Shown here one piece after another: positions 33,880 through 42,300 of a stretch of 64,000 nucleotides of DNA (positions are counted from its first letter, which is position 1; every line of letters begins with the position of its first letter). Made by a program: the position numbers and the translations under genes. Origin of the DNA: JAGQSZ01 sp049647585. GTDB lineage: Bacteria > Actinomycetota > Acidimicrobiia > Acidimicrobiales > Microtrichaceae. The notes under the pieces were generated by a model. It did no database searches. It saw only the letters and a program-made list of their open reading frames with translations, and was not told where the DNA came from. The stretch lies in assembly GCA_049647585.1 (NCBI GenBank), contig JBARXY010000025.1, forward strand, positions 1-64,000, read 5' to 3'.

Positions 33880-34119
33880 GTGATCGTGCGACTCAGAAAC
33901 CCCGCCAAGGAGATCAACGTGCCCGGACCTGCTCTGGTCTCAGTGGTTCTGGAGCGCTTGGAGATCAATCGGGAGTCAGTTCTCGTCATTCGTAACGGCA
34001 CGATTGTTCCGGCCGACGAGCGCCTTGAGGACGACGACGTGATCGAGATCAGACCGGTGATCTCTGGGGGCGCCTTCGATGATCGGGCCGGACGTGCCGG
34101 TGGGGTAGCCGAGCCATGA
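33880..34119 (+). CDS. ThiS/MoaD-like sulfur carrier with tail after the GG
   Basis: A 79-residue ubiquitin-fold sulfur carrier: MIVRLRNPAKEINV opens the first hairpin, VLVIRNGTIVPADERLEDDDVIEI is the core, and RPVISGG is the usual C-terminal Gly-Gly. Unlike ThiS or TtuB, about 15 more residues follow (AFDDRAGRAGGVAEP). Either this tail is removed, or the thiocarboxylate is made elsewhere. A second GG occurs in the tail. It overlaps the start of the TtuA-like gene (ATGA), so it probably donates sulfur for tRNA thiolation. Confidence 0.75.
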   Translation: MIVRLRNPAKEINVPGPALVSVVLERLEINRESVLVIRNGTIVPADERLEDDDVIEIRPVISGGAFDDRAGRAGGVAEP

Positions 34120-35180
34120 AGTGCGTCGTCTGCAAGGGATCCGCGGTAATCGATGTCCGGCGGGCCAACGCGAACTTCTGCAGCGAGCACTTCTCCAAGT
34201 TCTGCCGGGACCAGACCGTCAAAGCCATCGACGAATTCCAGATGATCGCTCGGGGCGACCGGCTCCTGGTAGCGGTGTCCGGCGGCAAGGACTCGCTGGC
34301 GATCTGGGACATCCTCGTCGGGCTTGGTTACGACGTCGACGGGCTCTACGTGGGTCTGGGAATCGGCGACTACAGCGACACCTCCGGTGGCTACGCCCGA
34401 CGCTTTGCCGACGAACGTGGACTGAGGCTCATCGAGGTCGACCTCCAAGAGGAGTACGGCTACGACATTCCCACCGGCTCGAAGGCCGCTCGACGGACAC
34501 CCTGCTCGGCGTGTGGGACCAGTAAACGTCATCTGTTCGACAAGGCTGCCTTGGACGGCCGCTACGACGTGTTGGTTACCGGACACAATCTGGACGACGA
34601 GGCAGCTGTCCTGTTCGGAAACGTGCTCCGTTGGCAGACCGCATACCTGGCCCGACAGATGCCTGTGCTACCCGCACGGAACGGATTCCCCAAGAAGGTG
34701 AAACCGCTGGTCCGACTCTCCGAACGCGAGACCGCGGCATATTGCATCATCAACGGCATCGACTACGTGGTGGACGAATGCCCCATGTCCGCAGGCAACC
34801 GCCACCTGGGATACAAGGACGCTCTCAACGACATCGAAGTGCAGTCGCCCGGCAGCAAAAACGAGTTCTACAACGGGTTCCTGAAGCGTGCCTCCCAACT
34901 GTTCCGTGATTCGGTCGGAACCACCTCGGAGGGCACCGGAGACTTTCTGGGCAGTTGTGAACGCTGCGGGTCGCCCAGTGAAACCGAGTTGTGTGCGTTC
35001 TGCCGACTGGTCGACCGGGCGACCGGCTCTCCGAACGAATCCGGCGGTCTCACGCAACCTGTGACTCTGCTTCCCCGATCCGAGCCTTCCCGATCCGAGC
35101 CTTCCCGATCGGAACCGCCCCGATCCGAGATTTATCGATCCGATGACCGCCCGCCGGGTGGCAGAACAGAGGTGCATTGA
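34116..35180 (+). CDS. TtuA/TtcA-family tRNA thiolation enzyme
   Basis: A 354-residue tRNA sulfurtransferase of the TtcA/TtuA superfamily. An N-terminal zinc site (MKCVVCKG, later FCSEHF) is followed by the PP-loop ATPase motif VAVSGGKDSLAIW. Cysteines in RRTPCSACGTSKRHLF and VDECPMSAGNRH may hold an Fe-S cluster. A C-terminal zinc ribbon GSCERCGSPSETELCAFC follows. The order (zinc, PP-loop, second zinc) and the upstream sulfur carrier favour TtuA (2-thiouridine at position 54) over TtcA. The last 40 residues are a repeat-driven RSEPS tail, which is non-catalytic. Confidence 0.85.
   Translation: MKCVVCKGSAVIDVRRANANFCSEHFSKFCRDQTVKAIDEFQMIARGDRLLVAVSGGKDSLAIWDILVGLGYDVDGLYVGLGIGDYSDTSGGYARRFADERGLRLIEVDLQEEYGYDIPTGSKAARRTPCSACGTSKRHLFDKAALDGRYDVLVTGHNLDDEAAVLFGNVLRWQTAYLARQMPVLPARNGFPKKVKPLVRLSERETAAYCIINGIDYVVDECPMSAGNRHLGYKDALNDIEVQSPGSKNEFYNGFLKRASQLFRDSVGTTSEGTGDFLGSCERCGSPSETELCAFCRLVDRATGSPNESGGLTQPVTLLPRSEPSRSEPSRSEPPRSEIYRSDDRPPGGRTEVH
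35076..35150 (+). repeat. 15-bp tandem repeat, five copies
   Basis: CGATCCGAGCCTTCC and four progressively diverged copies encode the RSEPS tail of the TtuA-like protein. Confidence 0.85.
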
Positions 35181-35953
35181 TGAGCGGAATTCTGGCCGAG
35201 GGTGATTTGGTCCAATTCCTCGACAACAAGGGCCGCCGCTACCAGGCGGTCCTGACCCTGGGCAAGGAGTTCCACTCCCACTCGGGATACATCGCTCATG
35301 ACGAGATCATCGGTCGGGCCGAGGGAACCACGTTCCAGACCACACGTGGACAGTCGCTGGTCGTTCTACGACCGACGCTGTCCGACTTCATCCTGAAGAT
35401 GCCCCGTGGCGCCCAGGTCATCTACCCGAAGGACATCGGACCGATCCTGATGCTCGCTGACATCGGACCTGGGGTTCGGGTCCTGGAATCTGGGGTCGGG
35501 TCGGGCGCCCTTTCCATGGGCATGCTCCGGGCGGGTGCCGAAATCGTCGGTTATGAACTACGTGAGGACTTCCTCGCAAGGGCCCGCAACAACGTCGAAG
35601 AGTTCCTCGGCACCAAGGTGCTCGACCACTACCAGGTCGAACTGCGTGACTGTTACGAAGGCATCGACGAGACAGACCTGGATCGGGTGGTTCTAGACCT
35701 GCCCGAGCCGTGGCAGGTCGTCAAACATGCTGAGCGGGCACTACGCACGGGTGGCATCCTTCTGGCTTATACGCCAAGCGTCACCCAGATGAGTCTGCTG
35801 CGAGACACGCTTGCCAAGTCGAAGTTCTTCGCCGCCGAGACGGTTGAGGTGCTCCAGAGAGGCTGGTATGTCGAAGGACAGGCGGTCCGTCCCGACCACC
35901 GAATGGTGGCGCACACGGGATTTCTGACCCACGCCAGGCTCGGCGGGTCCTGA
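35180..35953 (+). CDS. trmI: tRNA (adenine-58-N1)-methyltransferase TrmI
   Basis: A 257-residue SAM-dependent methyltransferase forming m1A58 in the T-loop of tRNA. The N-terminal beta domain (LVQFLDNKGRRYQAVLTLGKEFHSHSGYIAHDEIIG) and the GPGVRVLESGVGSGALSM SAM loop are typical, as is DRVVLDLPEPWQV near the active site. An in-frame TTG three bases earlier is less likely than the ATG at 35180, which overlaps the preceding stop. Its coupling to the TtuA-like gene makes sense. Both modify the same tRNA loop, at positions 54 and 58. Confidence 0.93.
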   Translation: MSGILAEGDLVQFLDNKGRRYQAVLTLGKEFHSHSGYIAHDEIIGRAEGTTFQTTRGQSLVVLRPTLSDFILKMPRGAQVIYPKDIGPILMLADIGPGVRVLESGVGSGALSMGMLRAGAEIVGYELREDFLARARNNVEEFLGTKVLDHYQVELRDCYEGIDETDLDRVVLDLPEPWQVVKHAERALRTGGILLAYTPSVTQMSLLRDTLAKSKFFAAETVEVLQRGWYVEGQAVRPDHRMVAHTGFLTHARLGGS

Positions 35954-35959
35954 GGGACC

Positions 35960-37117
35960 GTGAACGGTCTGGACCTGCTGTTCGCGCTGGCTGCAGCGGC
36001 GGCCGTCATCGGCGGCTGGAGTCTCGGGTTCCTGCGCAGGCTCTCCGGATGGATCGGCGCGGCGATCGGAATCGCTCTGGCGATATTTCTCACGCCGATT
36101 CTCATTCGCAAACTCAGCCTTCCGTCGGACCTGGCGGTCCTCGCGGTCAGCGGCGCGGTCTTCGTTCTGCTGACCTCCGCCGGCCAGGCGCTCGGGGCGT
36201 TGGCTGGGTCGAAGGCACGGCGCAGTGTGCGCTCCCAAGTGGGTCACCGGGCTGACTCTTTCGGCGGGTCGTTGCTGGGCGTGGTGGGGGTAGCTGTAGT
36301 CGCCTGGCTGGTGGTTCCGATAATGGCCCAGGCCTCGGGGTGGCCAGCCGCGACCGTCAGAGGGTCCGCTGTTGCGCGGGTCGTCACCGACTACTTTCCG
36401 AACGCCCCGGACCAGGTTTCCCAGATAGAGCGGGAACTTGCCGGCGGCGAGTTTCCCAAGATTTTCACGGGTCTCAGACAGGCACCCAAGGTCGACGCCC
36501 CACCGGCGAACAGCCCCTTGCCCGAGGCCGAGGTCAAGACCGCAACGCGAAGTGTCGTGCGGGTCCAGGCGCCTGCCTGTGGTCGCATCCAATCAGGTTC
36601 CGGGTTCTTCGTCGGTGACGGCGTCGTGGTGACCAACGCCCACGTGGTCGCCGGGTCGGACACAATTTCGTTGATCGACGCGTCGGGCTTCGACCACCCC
36701 GCCCAGGTCATCCACTTCGACCCGAAGGTTGACCTGGCCATCATCTCGACCTCGTTCGATCGTCCGGCATTCCGGCTGTCATCTTCGGAAGTTGGAGACA
36801 AAGGTCTGGTGATGGGATTTCCCGGCGGGGGAGATCTGGATCCCTCGCCGTTCTCGGTCGGACGCCAGATCAAGGCCAAGGGCTACGACATCTACGAGAG
36901 CACTCTGGTGACCAGGGACCTGCTGGTCCTTGCCAGCCAACTACAACCAGGTGACTCAGGCAGCGCCGTGCTCCGCAGCGATGGCTCGGTCATCGGAGTC
37001 GCCGTCGCGATTGCGCCGGACGATGGCTCCGTTGCATACGCAATCAGCAGCGGGACGCTTCAGAGCGTGATGGCCAAGGCCGACCCATCGGTCGCAGACA
37101 CAGGCCCCTGCACCTAG
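35960..37117 (+). CDS. marP: MarP-like membrane serine protease
   Basis: A 385-residue protease with four N-terminal membrane segments of the CvpA/MarP type (residues about 5-125) and a periplasmic trypsin-like domain (about 190-380). The triad is seen as VVTNAHVVAGSD (His), KVDLAIISTS (Asp) and QPGDSGSAVL (Ser). Two cysteines (QAPACGRI and GPCT) could form the regulatory disulfide known in mycobacterial MarP, which protects cells against acid and oxidative stress. The GTG lies six bases after trmI. A strong hairpin terminates it downstream. Confidence 0.88.
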   Translation: MNGLDLLFALAAAAAVIGGWSLGFLRRLSGWIGAAIGIALAIFLTPILIRKLSLPSDLAVLAVSGAVFVLLTSAGQALGALAGSKARRSVRSQVGHRADSFGGSLLGVVGVAVVAWLVVPIMAQASGWPAATVRGSAVARVVTDYFPNAPDQVSQIERELAGGEFPKIFTGLRQAPKVDAPPANSPLPEAEVKTATRSVVRVQAPACGRIQSGSGFFVGDGVVVTNAHVVAGSDTISLIDASGFDHPAQVIHFDPKVDLAIISTSFDRPAFRLSSSEVGDKGLVMGFPGGGDLDPSPFSVGRQIKAKGYDIYESTLVTRDLLVLASQLQPGDSGSAVLRSDGSVIGVAVAIAPDDGSVAYAISSGTLQSVMAKADPSVADTGPCT

Positions 37118-37215
37118 TTGACCGCTAGGCAATCCGCACGGCCGCTGTCTAGCTCTGGAGGTCCACACGCCGCTCCGGCCACGTCGCACCAGGCTGTTGG
37201 GAAGTGTGAGCTGTT

Positions 37216-37266
37216 GGGAAGTGTGATTGGAGTGGTCGATATTCGACCACTCCAATGACACTTCCC
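37216..37266. terminator. bidirectional terminator between marP and ferredoxin genes
   Basis: A 24-base inverted repeat (GGGAAGTGTGATTGGAGTGG... against its complement) with a single mismatch and a three-base TAT loop. It lies between convergent genes. The left arm's first bases are also present as an extra direct repeat at about 37199. Confidence 0.8.
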
Positions 37267-37283
37267 GACTTATTCAGCCAGAC

Positions 37284-37526
37284 TCAGCCGGCTTCGATGA
37301 AAATGCACTCTCCGGGGCACTCTTCGGCGGACTCGATGACTCCATCGAGCTCCTTGTCAGGAATGTCGGCCAAGCCCTCGGGGCCACCCGGGTCGCTGTA
37401 GACCTTGTCGCCGTCCTTGACGTACGCCAGCCCATCGTCGAGAAGGGTGAAAACTGCGGGTGAGATCTCTTCACAGAGTCCGTCACCTGTACACAGATCC
37501 TGATCAATCCAGACCTTCAAACCCAT
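37284..37526 (-). CDS. small ferredoxin
   Basis: An 80-residue single-cluster ferredoxin: VWIDQDLCTGDGLCEE (Cys12, Cys18) near the N-terminus, CPGEC near the C-terminus (Cys70, Cys74) and an acidic body. The CxxxxxC ... CxxxC spacing fits a 3Fe-4S or 4Fe-4S type as used with cytochromes P450 or other oxidoreductases. It sits alone between marP and the proteasome ATPase gene and is divergent from the latter. The redox partner is not apparent here. Confidence 0.88.
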   Translation of the reverse strand: MGLKVWIDQDLCTGDGLCEEISPAVFTLLDDGLAYVKDGDKVYSDPGGPEGLADIPDKELDGVIESAEECPGECIFIEAG

Positions 37527-37772
37527 GATATGACCTGCCTTGCCGGCTCGAGGGGAGCGCCACTCCGAGGTAGAGGGACCTGCTCATTGTAGCGCCTGAA
37601 ATTAATTAGCACGGAATCCGCAGTGGAAAGGCGTCACAGGAAACGAGGCCGTAAAGCCCTCGCAGCGGGAACCCTCAGCTTGTTGGCACCACATTCTGGT
37701 CATCTGGGGGTATACAGACGGACAGATGTCTACACATCGGAGGGGCACGGGTCACTCTGCGGAGGTGTCGTA

Positions 37773-39539
37773 ATGGTCGACGAGCTAGGCGATTCCCAGG
37801 AATTCAACGGTCCCGAAGAGGAGAACGCTGCGCTCCGTGCGCAGCTCGATGAACTCTCGGAGGAGACCTCGGCGCTGATGCGTCGGCTCCAGGACGCGCC
37901 CAAGCGGGTGAGGACCCTCGAGGAGCGTCTGCTCGAGACAAAGGGACAGCTTTCCCAGGCGGTGAGCCAGAACGAAAAGCTCTCGTACACGTTGCGTGAA
38001 GCGCGGGACCATATTTCGGCCCTGCGGGACGAGGTCGACAAGCTGACCCAACCGCCTGCGGCGTACGCGACCCTTCTCGGATCGAACGAGGACGGAACGG
38101 TTGACGTCCAAGCCGCGGGGCGCAAGATGCGCGTCGAGGTTTCGCCAGCGGTAGAGGTCGAGGACCTTCGCCGCGGCGCAGAGGTCGTCCTGAACGAGGC
38201 CTACAACGTGGTGATGGTTCGGGAGCCCGAAACAGCGGGGGAGATCGTCACTCTGAAGGAGCTCTTCGAGGACGGACGTCGTGCTCTGGTGGTCGGCCGA
38301 GCGGACGAGGAGCGGGTGGCCGAGCTTTCCGACGGACTGCTCGACACCAAGATGCGCGCAGGCGACATCATCCTGATGGACACCCGTTCAGGTCTGCTCC
38401 TTGAACGCCTGCGCCGCCCCGAGGTCGACGAACTGGTCCTCGAAGAAGTGCCGGACATCTCCTATGACGACATTGGCGGTCTCGATGAGCAGATCGAGAT
38501 GATCACCGATGCGGTCGAACTCCCGTTCATGCACCAGGACCTGTTCTCGGAATACCGACTGCCTGCCCCGAAGGGGATCCTCCTCTACGGCCCCCCGGGA
38601 TGTGGCAAGACGCTCATCGCCAAGGCTGTCGCCAACAGCCTCGCCAAGAAGGTCACGAGCGCGACCGGTCGTGAAGCACGGAGCTATTTCCTTAACATCA
38701 AAGGCCCCGAGCTGCTCAACAAGTACGTCGGTGAGACCGAGCGTCACATCCGGCTCGTGTTCCAGCGGGCCCGGGAGAAGGCCGCGGATGGCACGCCGGT
38801 GATCGTGTTCTTCGATGAGATGGAATCACTTTTCCGTACTCGTGGCACCGGTATTTCCTCGGACATGGAATCCACGATCGTTCCGCAGCTCCTCGCCGAG
38901 ATCGACGGTGTAGAGGCGCTGAACAACGTGATCGTGATCGGCGCTTCAAACCGCGAGGACTTGATCGACCCCGCCATCCTGCGACCGGGCCGACTCGATG
39001 TGAAGATCAAGATCCACCGCCCGGATGAGCGCTCCGCTGGACAAATCTTCTCCCGCTACCTGACATCGGACCTGCCCCTCGACCCGACCGAGGTCGAAGA
39101 GCTCGGCGGTGGCGATCCTGACAAGGCGGTCCAGGCGATCATCGAGCAGAGCGTCACCGAGATGTACCTGACCGATGAGCAGAACCAGTTCCTGGAGGTG
39201 ACCTACCAGAACGGTGACAAGGAGGTCATGTACTTCAAGGACTTCTCGTCGGGGGCGATGATCGAGAACATCGTCCGGCGTGCCAAGAAGCTCGCCATCA
39301 AGCGCCAGCTGGCCGGCGGATCGATCGGGATAAAGGTCCAGGACGTGACCGAATCGATCCGTCAGGAATACCGTGAGCACGAGGACCTTCCCAACACAAC
39401 GAATCCGGACGACTGGGCCAAGATCTCGGGCAAGAAGGGCGAGCGGATCGTCTACGTCCGCACTCTGATCCACTCCAACGACACGGATCCGACCGGCGGC
39501 CGGTCGATCGAGCAGGTGGCCACCGGGCAGTACCTGTAG
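37773..39539 (+). CDS. arc: proteasome-associated AAA+ ATPase (ARC/Mpa)
   Basis: A 588-residue AAA+ unfoldase that recognises pupylated proteins and feeds them to the 20S proteasome. Parts in order: an N-terminal coiled coil (about 15-95) that binds Pup; two OB-type domains; the AAA module with Walker A GPPGCGKTLIAKA, Walker B VIVFFDEMESLF, and ILRPGRLDVKI. The C-terminal GQYL matches the proteasome-docking tail. The ATG at 37773 is chosen for the GGAGG seven bases before it. The frame is open further upstream but carries a basic non-family extension. It is divergent from the ferredoxin gene. Confidence 0.96.
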   Translation: MVDELGDSQEFNGPEEENAALRAQLDELSEETSALMRRLQDAPKRVRTLEERLLETKGQLSQAVSQNEKLSYTLREARDHISALRDEVDKLTQPPAAYATLLGSNEDGTVDVQAAGRKMRVEVSPAVEVEDLRRGAEVVLNEAYNVVMVREPETAGEIVTLKELFEDGRRALVVGRADEERVAELSDGLLDTKMRAGDIILMDTRSGLLLERLRRPEVDELVLEEVPDISYDDIGGLDEQIEMITDAVELPFMHQDLFSEYRLPAPKGILLYGPPGCGKTLIAKAVANSLAKKVTSATGREARSYFLNIKGPELLNKYVGETERHIRLVFQRAREKAADGTPVIVFFDEMESLFRTRGTGISSDMESTIVPQLLAEIDGVEALNNVIVIGASNREDLIDPAILRPGRLDVKIKIHRPDERSAGQIFSRYLTSDLPLDPTEVEELGGGDPDKAVQAIIEQSVTEMYLTDEQNQFLEVTYQNGDKEVMYFKDFSSGAMIENIVRRAKKLAIKRQLAGGSIGIKVQDVTESIRQEYREHEDLPNTTNPDDWAKISGKKGERIVYVRTLIHSNDTDPTGGRSIEQVATGQYL

Positions 39540-39602
39540 GTACGTCCCATCGGAGCGGTGTCGACTTGGCAGTGTCTGTAGACGCCGCGTCGTGGATGGT
39601 CG

Positions 39603-39608
39603 TACGCT
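39603..39608 (+). promoter_or_regulatory. -10 hexamer TACGCT, leaderless
   Basis: TACGCT ends six bases before the ATG of the family-43-like lipoprotein. Confidence 0.5.
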
Positions 39609-39614
39609 CATCGA

Positions 39615-40628
39615 ATGTCCAGAGACAGAGGAAGTCTCCGGAGACCCATGGCGATCGTTGCTCTGCTGTTCGGGTCTCTCGCGCTGATGGGTTGCGGACC
39701 GGAACTAGGACCGGTTGCAAAGCTGCTCAAGCTCCCGGCGCCCCAGTTGCCCGAAACGTCTGACCCTTCGGTTGTTGCGCACAAAGGGACCTATTACGTC
39801 TACGGCTCCGACAACCATCTGAGAGCTCCGGTCACCCGCGTTACCGACCTGAAGCGGACCTACACGCTGCCCCAGAAAAACGCGGTCACCTCCGAGGCCA
39901 TGGCTGCGAAGCCGGCCTGGACGGCCAAGGATCGACAACTGTGGGCTCCCACGGTCGGCCTACTCGGATCGCGCTGGGTCATGTATTTCTCGGCCGACCG
40001 CAAGAATCCGCCACAGCCGAACAACGCCCAGTGCATCGGCAGGGCCTGGGCGACCGGGCCGCTCGGACCTTTCACTCCCGAGGCGAAGCCAGTGGCATGT
40101 GGCATCAACGGTCAGGGGGGCGCTCTCGACCCGCAACTCTTCAGGGATCCCGTCACCCGCAAACTCTGGCTGTTTGCCGCGTACGGCAACACCGAGAACC
40201 CAATTGTTGCCATTCCGCTGAGCGAGAACGGCGACCTCGGCGCAGCGGTGACCATTCTGGGCCGACACTTTCCGTGGGAGTACCACTTCATCGAGAACCC
40301 ATCGATGGCCTACGACGCCGCCCGTCGCAACTACATCCTCAGCTACTCCGCGGGTAAGTGGTGGGAAGGCCGCTATTCGACTGGAATCGCGCGCTGTTCC
40401 ACCCCGGCCGGTCCCTGTACGTCCGATCCTTCCGGTCCATGGATTGCGAGTTCCAACGGACGGACCGGGCCGGGTGGGTTGAGCTTCTTCAACGATTCCG
40501 CGGGCAAGACCATGGCGATCTTCTCGACCTTCCCAGCTGGCCGCGAGTCCACCAGCGGCGGTCGATCGGCTTCGATCATGCCGCTGACCACCTCGCCGGC
40601 TGTCGGTCTGGGCAAGGTCGTGAAGTAA
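39615..40628 (+). CDS. lipoprotein with GH43-like beta-propeller
   Basis: A 337-residue exported lipoprotein: basic head, hydrophobic core and lipobox LALMGC (Cys27). The mature part reads as a five-bladed beta-propeller of the family 43 glycoside hydrolase type: ETSDPSVVAHKGTYYVYGSD (first-blade Asp), LWAPTVGLLGSRWVMYFSA, GGALDPQLFRDPVTRKLWLF (second Asp), and HFIENPSMAYDAARRNYILS (likely Glu). This arrangement is found in arabinosidases and xylosidases. The sugar is unknown, and the enzyme would act outside the membrane. It interrupts the proteasome gene series. Confidence 0.75.
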   Translation: MSRDRGSLRRPMAIVALLFGSLALMGCGPELGPVAKLLKLPAPQLPETSDPSVVAHKGTYYVYGSDNHLRAPVTRVTDLKRTYTLPQKNAVTSEAMAAKPAWTAKDRQLWAPTVGLLGSRWVMYFSADRKNPPQPNNAQCIGRAWATGPLGPFTPEAKPVACGINGQGGALDPQLFRDPVTRKLWLFAAYGNTENPIVAIPLSENGDLGAAVTILGRHFPWEYHFIENPSMAYDAARRNYILSYSAGKWWEGRYSTGIARCSTPAGPCTSDPSGPWIASSNGRTGPGGLSFFNDSAGKTMAIFSTFPAGRESTSGGRSASIMPLTTSPAVGLGKVVK

Positions 40629-40766
40629 AACCGATTCGGCCGTCGTCACCTGCTCCCATCTGATCACGTCCGCGTCCGGGCTGGGCAGCACTGGTCTGGG
40701 CTGCGCAGAACCGGTCTCGACTTAGAGGATTGGTCTCGGCTCAGCCGCAATGGACGCCGCGACAGC

Positions 40767-40772
40767 TAGCGT
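40767..40772 (+). promoter_or_regulatory. -10 hexamer TAGCGT deciding the dop start
   Basis: TAGCGT ends seven bases before the GTG at 40780, while no such element fits the ATG at 40750. Confidence 0.4.
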
Positions 40773-40779
40773 CGGTTAC

Positions 40780-42270
40780 GTGGCCATACCAAAGATCTGC
40801 GGAATCGAGACCGAGTACGGAATCGCTCTGCGCGGGGTCGAGGAGTCCAACCCGATCACGACCTCGTCGTTGCTGATCAATGCGTACCTGGGCACCTTGC
40901 AGGACCGAAAGATCGGTTGGGACTTCGAGGACGAGACGCCCGCCCGCGACGCCAGAGGTGACTCGATCCGGTTCACAGCGGCACCAGAGATCGAGACGAA
41001 TCTGGTCAATGCAGTGCTGACCAACGGTGCCCGGTACTACGTCGATCACGCCCACCCCGAGTACTCCGCTCCGGAGTGCAAGGACGCGCTTCAGGCCCTC
41101 GTGTATGACCGTGCAGGGGAAGAGACTCTGCTCCGCTCCATGCAGGCGGCCTCTCGACTCCTTCCAGCCGGTCAGGAGGTCGTCGTCTACAAGAACAACT
41201 CCGATGGCAAGGGCAACAGCTACGGGTGTCACGAGAACTATCTGATGGACCGGGCGATGCCGTTCCCGACGATCGTGGTCCATGCGACCACCCACTTTGT
41301 GACGCGTCAGATCTTCATCGGCGCCGGCAAGGTCGGAAGTGAAATGCCCGGGTCACGCAGGAGCGACGTTTCTTTCCAGCTGACACAACGGGCCGACTTC
41401 TTCGAAGAGGAGGTCGGCCTTGAGACCACGCTCAAGCGGCCCATCGTCAACACCCGCGACGAACCTCACGCGGATGCAAAGAAGTACCGCCGACTCCACG
41501 TCATCGCAGGCGACGCCAACATGAGCGAAGTCGCAACGTTCCTGAAGCTGGGAACGACGGCGATCGTGCTTGCCATGGCAGAGGACGGCGAGATGCCCGG
41601 CGAGATCCGCTTCGCCCGTCCGGTGCAGGCGATGCATCAGGTTTCCCGTGACCTGAGCCTTTCCGAGCCACTGCAGTTGATCGATGGCCGCTCGATGACC
41701 GCTCTCGAGATCCAGTGGGAACTGCTCCACGCTGCTCAAGAATGGTCTGAACGCCACGGCTTGGAATCGGTCGGTTTTGAATCTGGCGCCGAGGTTCTGG
41801 CCCGCTGGGAAGAAGTCCTCTCGGGGCTCGAGACCGATCCGATGTCGCTCAGCAATCAACTCGACTGGGTCGCCAAATACCGCCTGTTCAACGGCTACAG
41901 GGAGCGCCACGACCTGGACTGGGCGAACCCGAGGTTGGCTGCGATGGACCTCCAGTATCACGATCTACGTGCCGGCAGTTCATTGGCACGCCGGGTGGGA
42001 CTTGAAAGATTGACCACTGACGAGGAAGTGGCGACTGCCATCAGCGAACCACCTCCCGACACCCGTGCCTATTTTCGGGGCCGTTGCCTCTCGAAGTTCG
42101 GAGAGCAGGTAGTGGCCGCCAACTGGGACTCGATGGTCTTCGACACCGGTGATGCTTCACTTCAGCGGGTTCCCATGATGGAACCGGGCCGCGGCACCCA
42201 GGACGCCCTTGGTCGCCTCATCGACGAGGCGACGAGTGCAAAGGACCTGCTGGAGCGCCTCCGCGCGTGA
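40780..42270 (+). CDS. dop: Pup deamidase/depupylase Dop
   Basis: A 496-residue enzyme of the PafA/glutamine-synthetase-like fold. It converts the C-terminal Gln of Pup to Glu and removes Pup from conjugated proteins. Signatures: GIETEYGIAL, NGARYYVDHAHPEYSAPEC, YKNNSDGKGNSYGCHENYL, the TRQIFIGAGKVG segment and INTRDEPHAD-like VNTRDEPHADAKKYRRLHVI. The longer WDFEDETPARDARG loop after the N-terminus distinguishes Dop from PafA. The GTG start at 40780 brings the N-terminus into line with other Dops. An ATG 30 bases upstream is in frame. The Pup it must process ends in Gln, consistent with the need for Dop. Confidence 0.94.
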   Translation: MAIPKICGIETEYGIALRGVEESNPITTSSLLINAYLGTLQDRKIGWDFEDETPARDARGDSIRFTAAPEIETNLVNAVLTNGARYYVDHAHPEYSAPECKDALQALVYDRAGEETLLRSMQAASRLLPAGQEVVVYKNNSDGKGNSYGCHENYLMDRAMPFPTIVVHATTHFVTRQIFIGAGKVGSEMPGSRRSDVSFQLTQRADFFEEEVGLETTLKRPIVNTRDEPHADAKKYRRLHVIAGDANMSEVATFLKLGTTAIVLAMAEDGEMPGEIRFARPVQAMHQVSRDLSLSEPLQLIDGRSMTALEIQWELLHAAQEWSERHGLESVGFESGAEVLARWEEVLSGLETDPMSLSNQLDWVAKYRLFNGYRERHDLDWANPRLAAMDLQYHDLRAGSSLARRVGLERLTTDEEVATAISEPPPDTRAYFRGRCLSKFGEQVVAANWDSMVFDTGDASLQRVPMMEPGRGTQDALGRLIDEATSAKDLLERLRA

Positions 42271-42300
42271 CCGTCCGCAACAGACAGCAAAAGCGACTTG

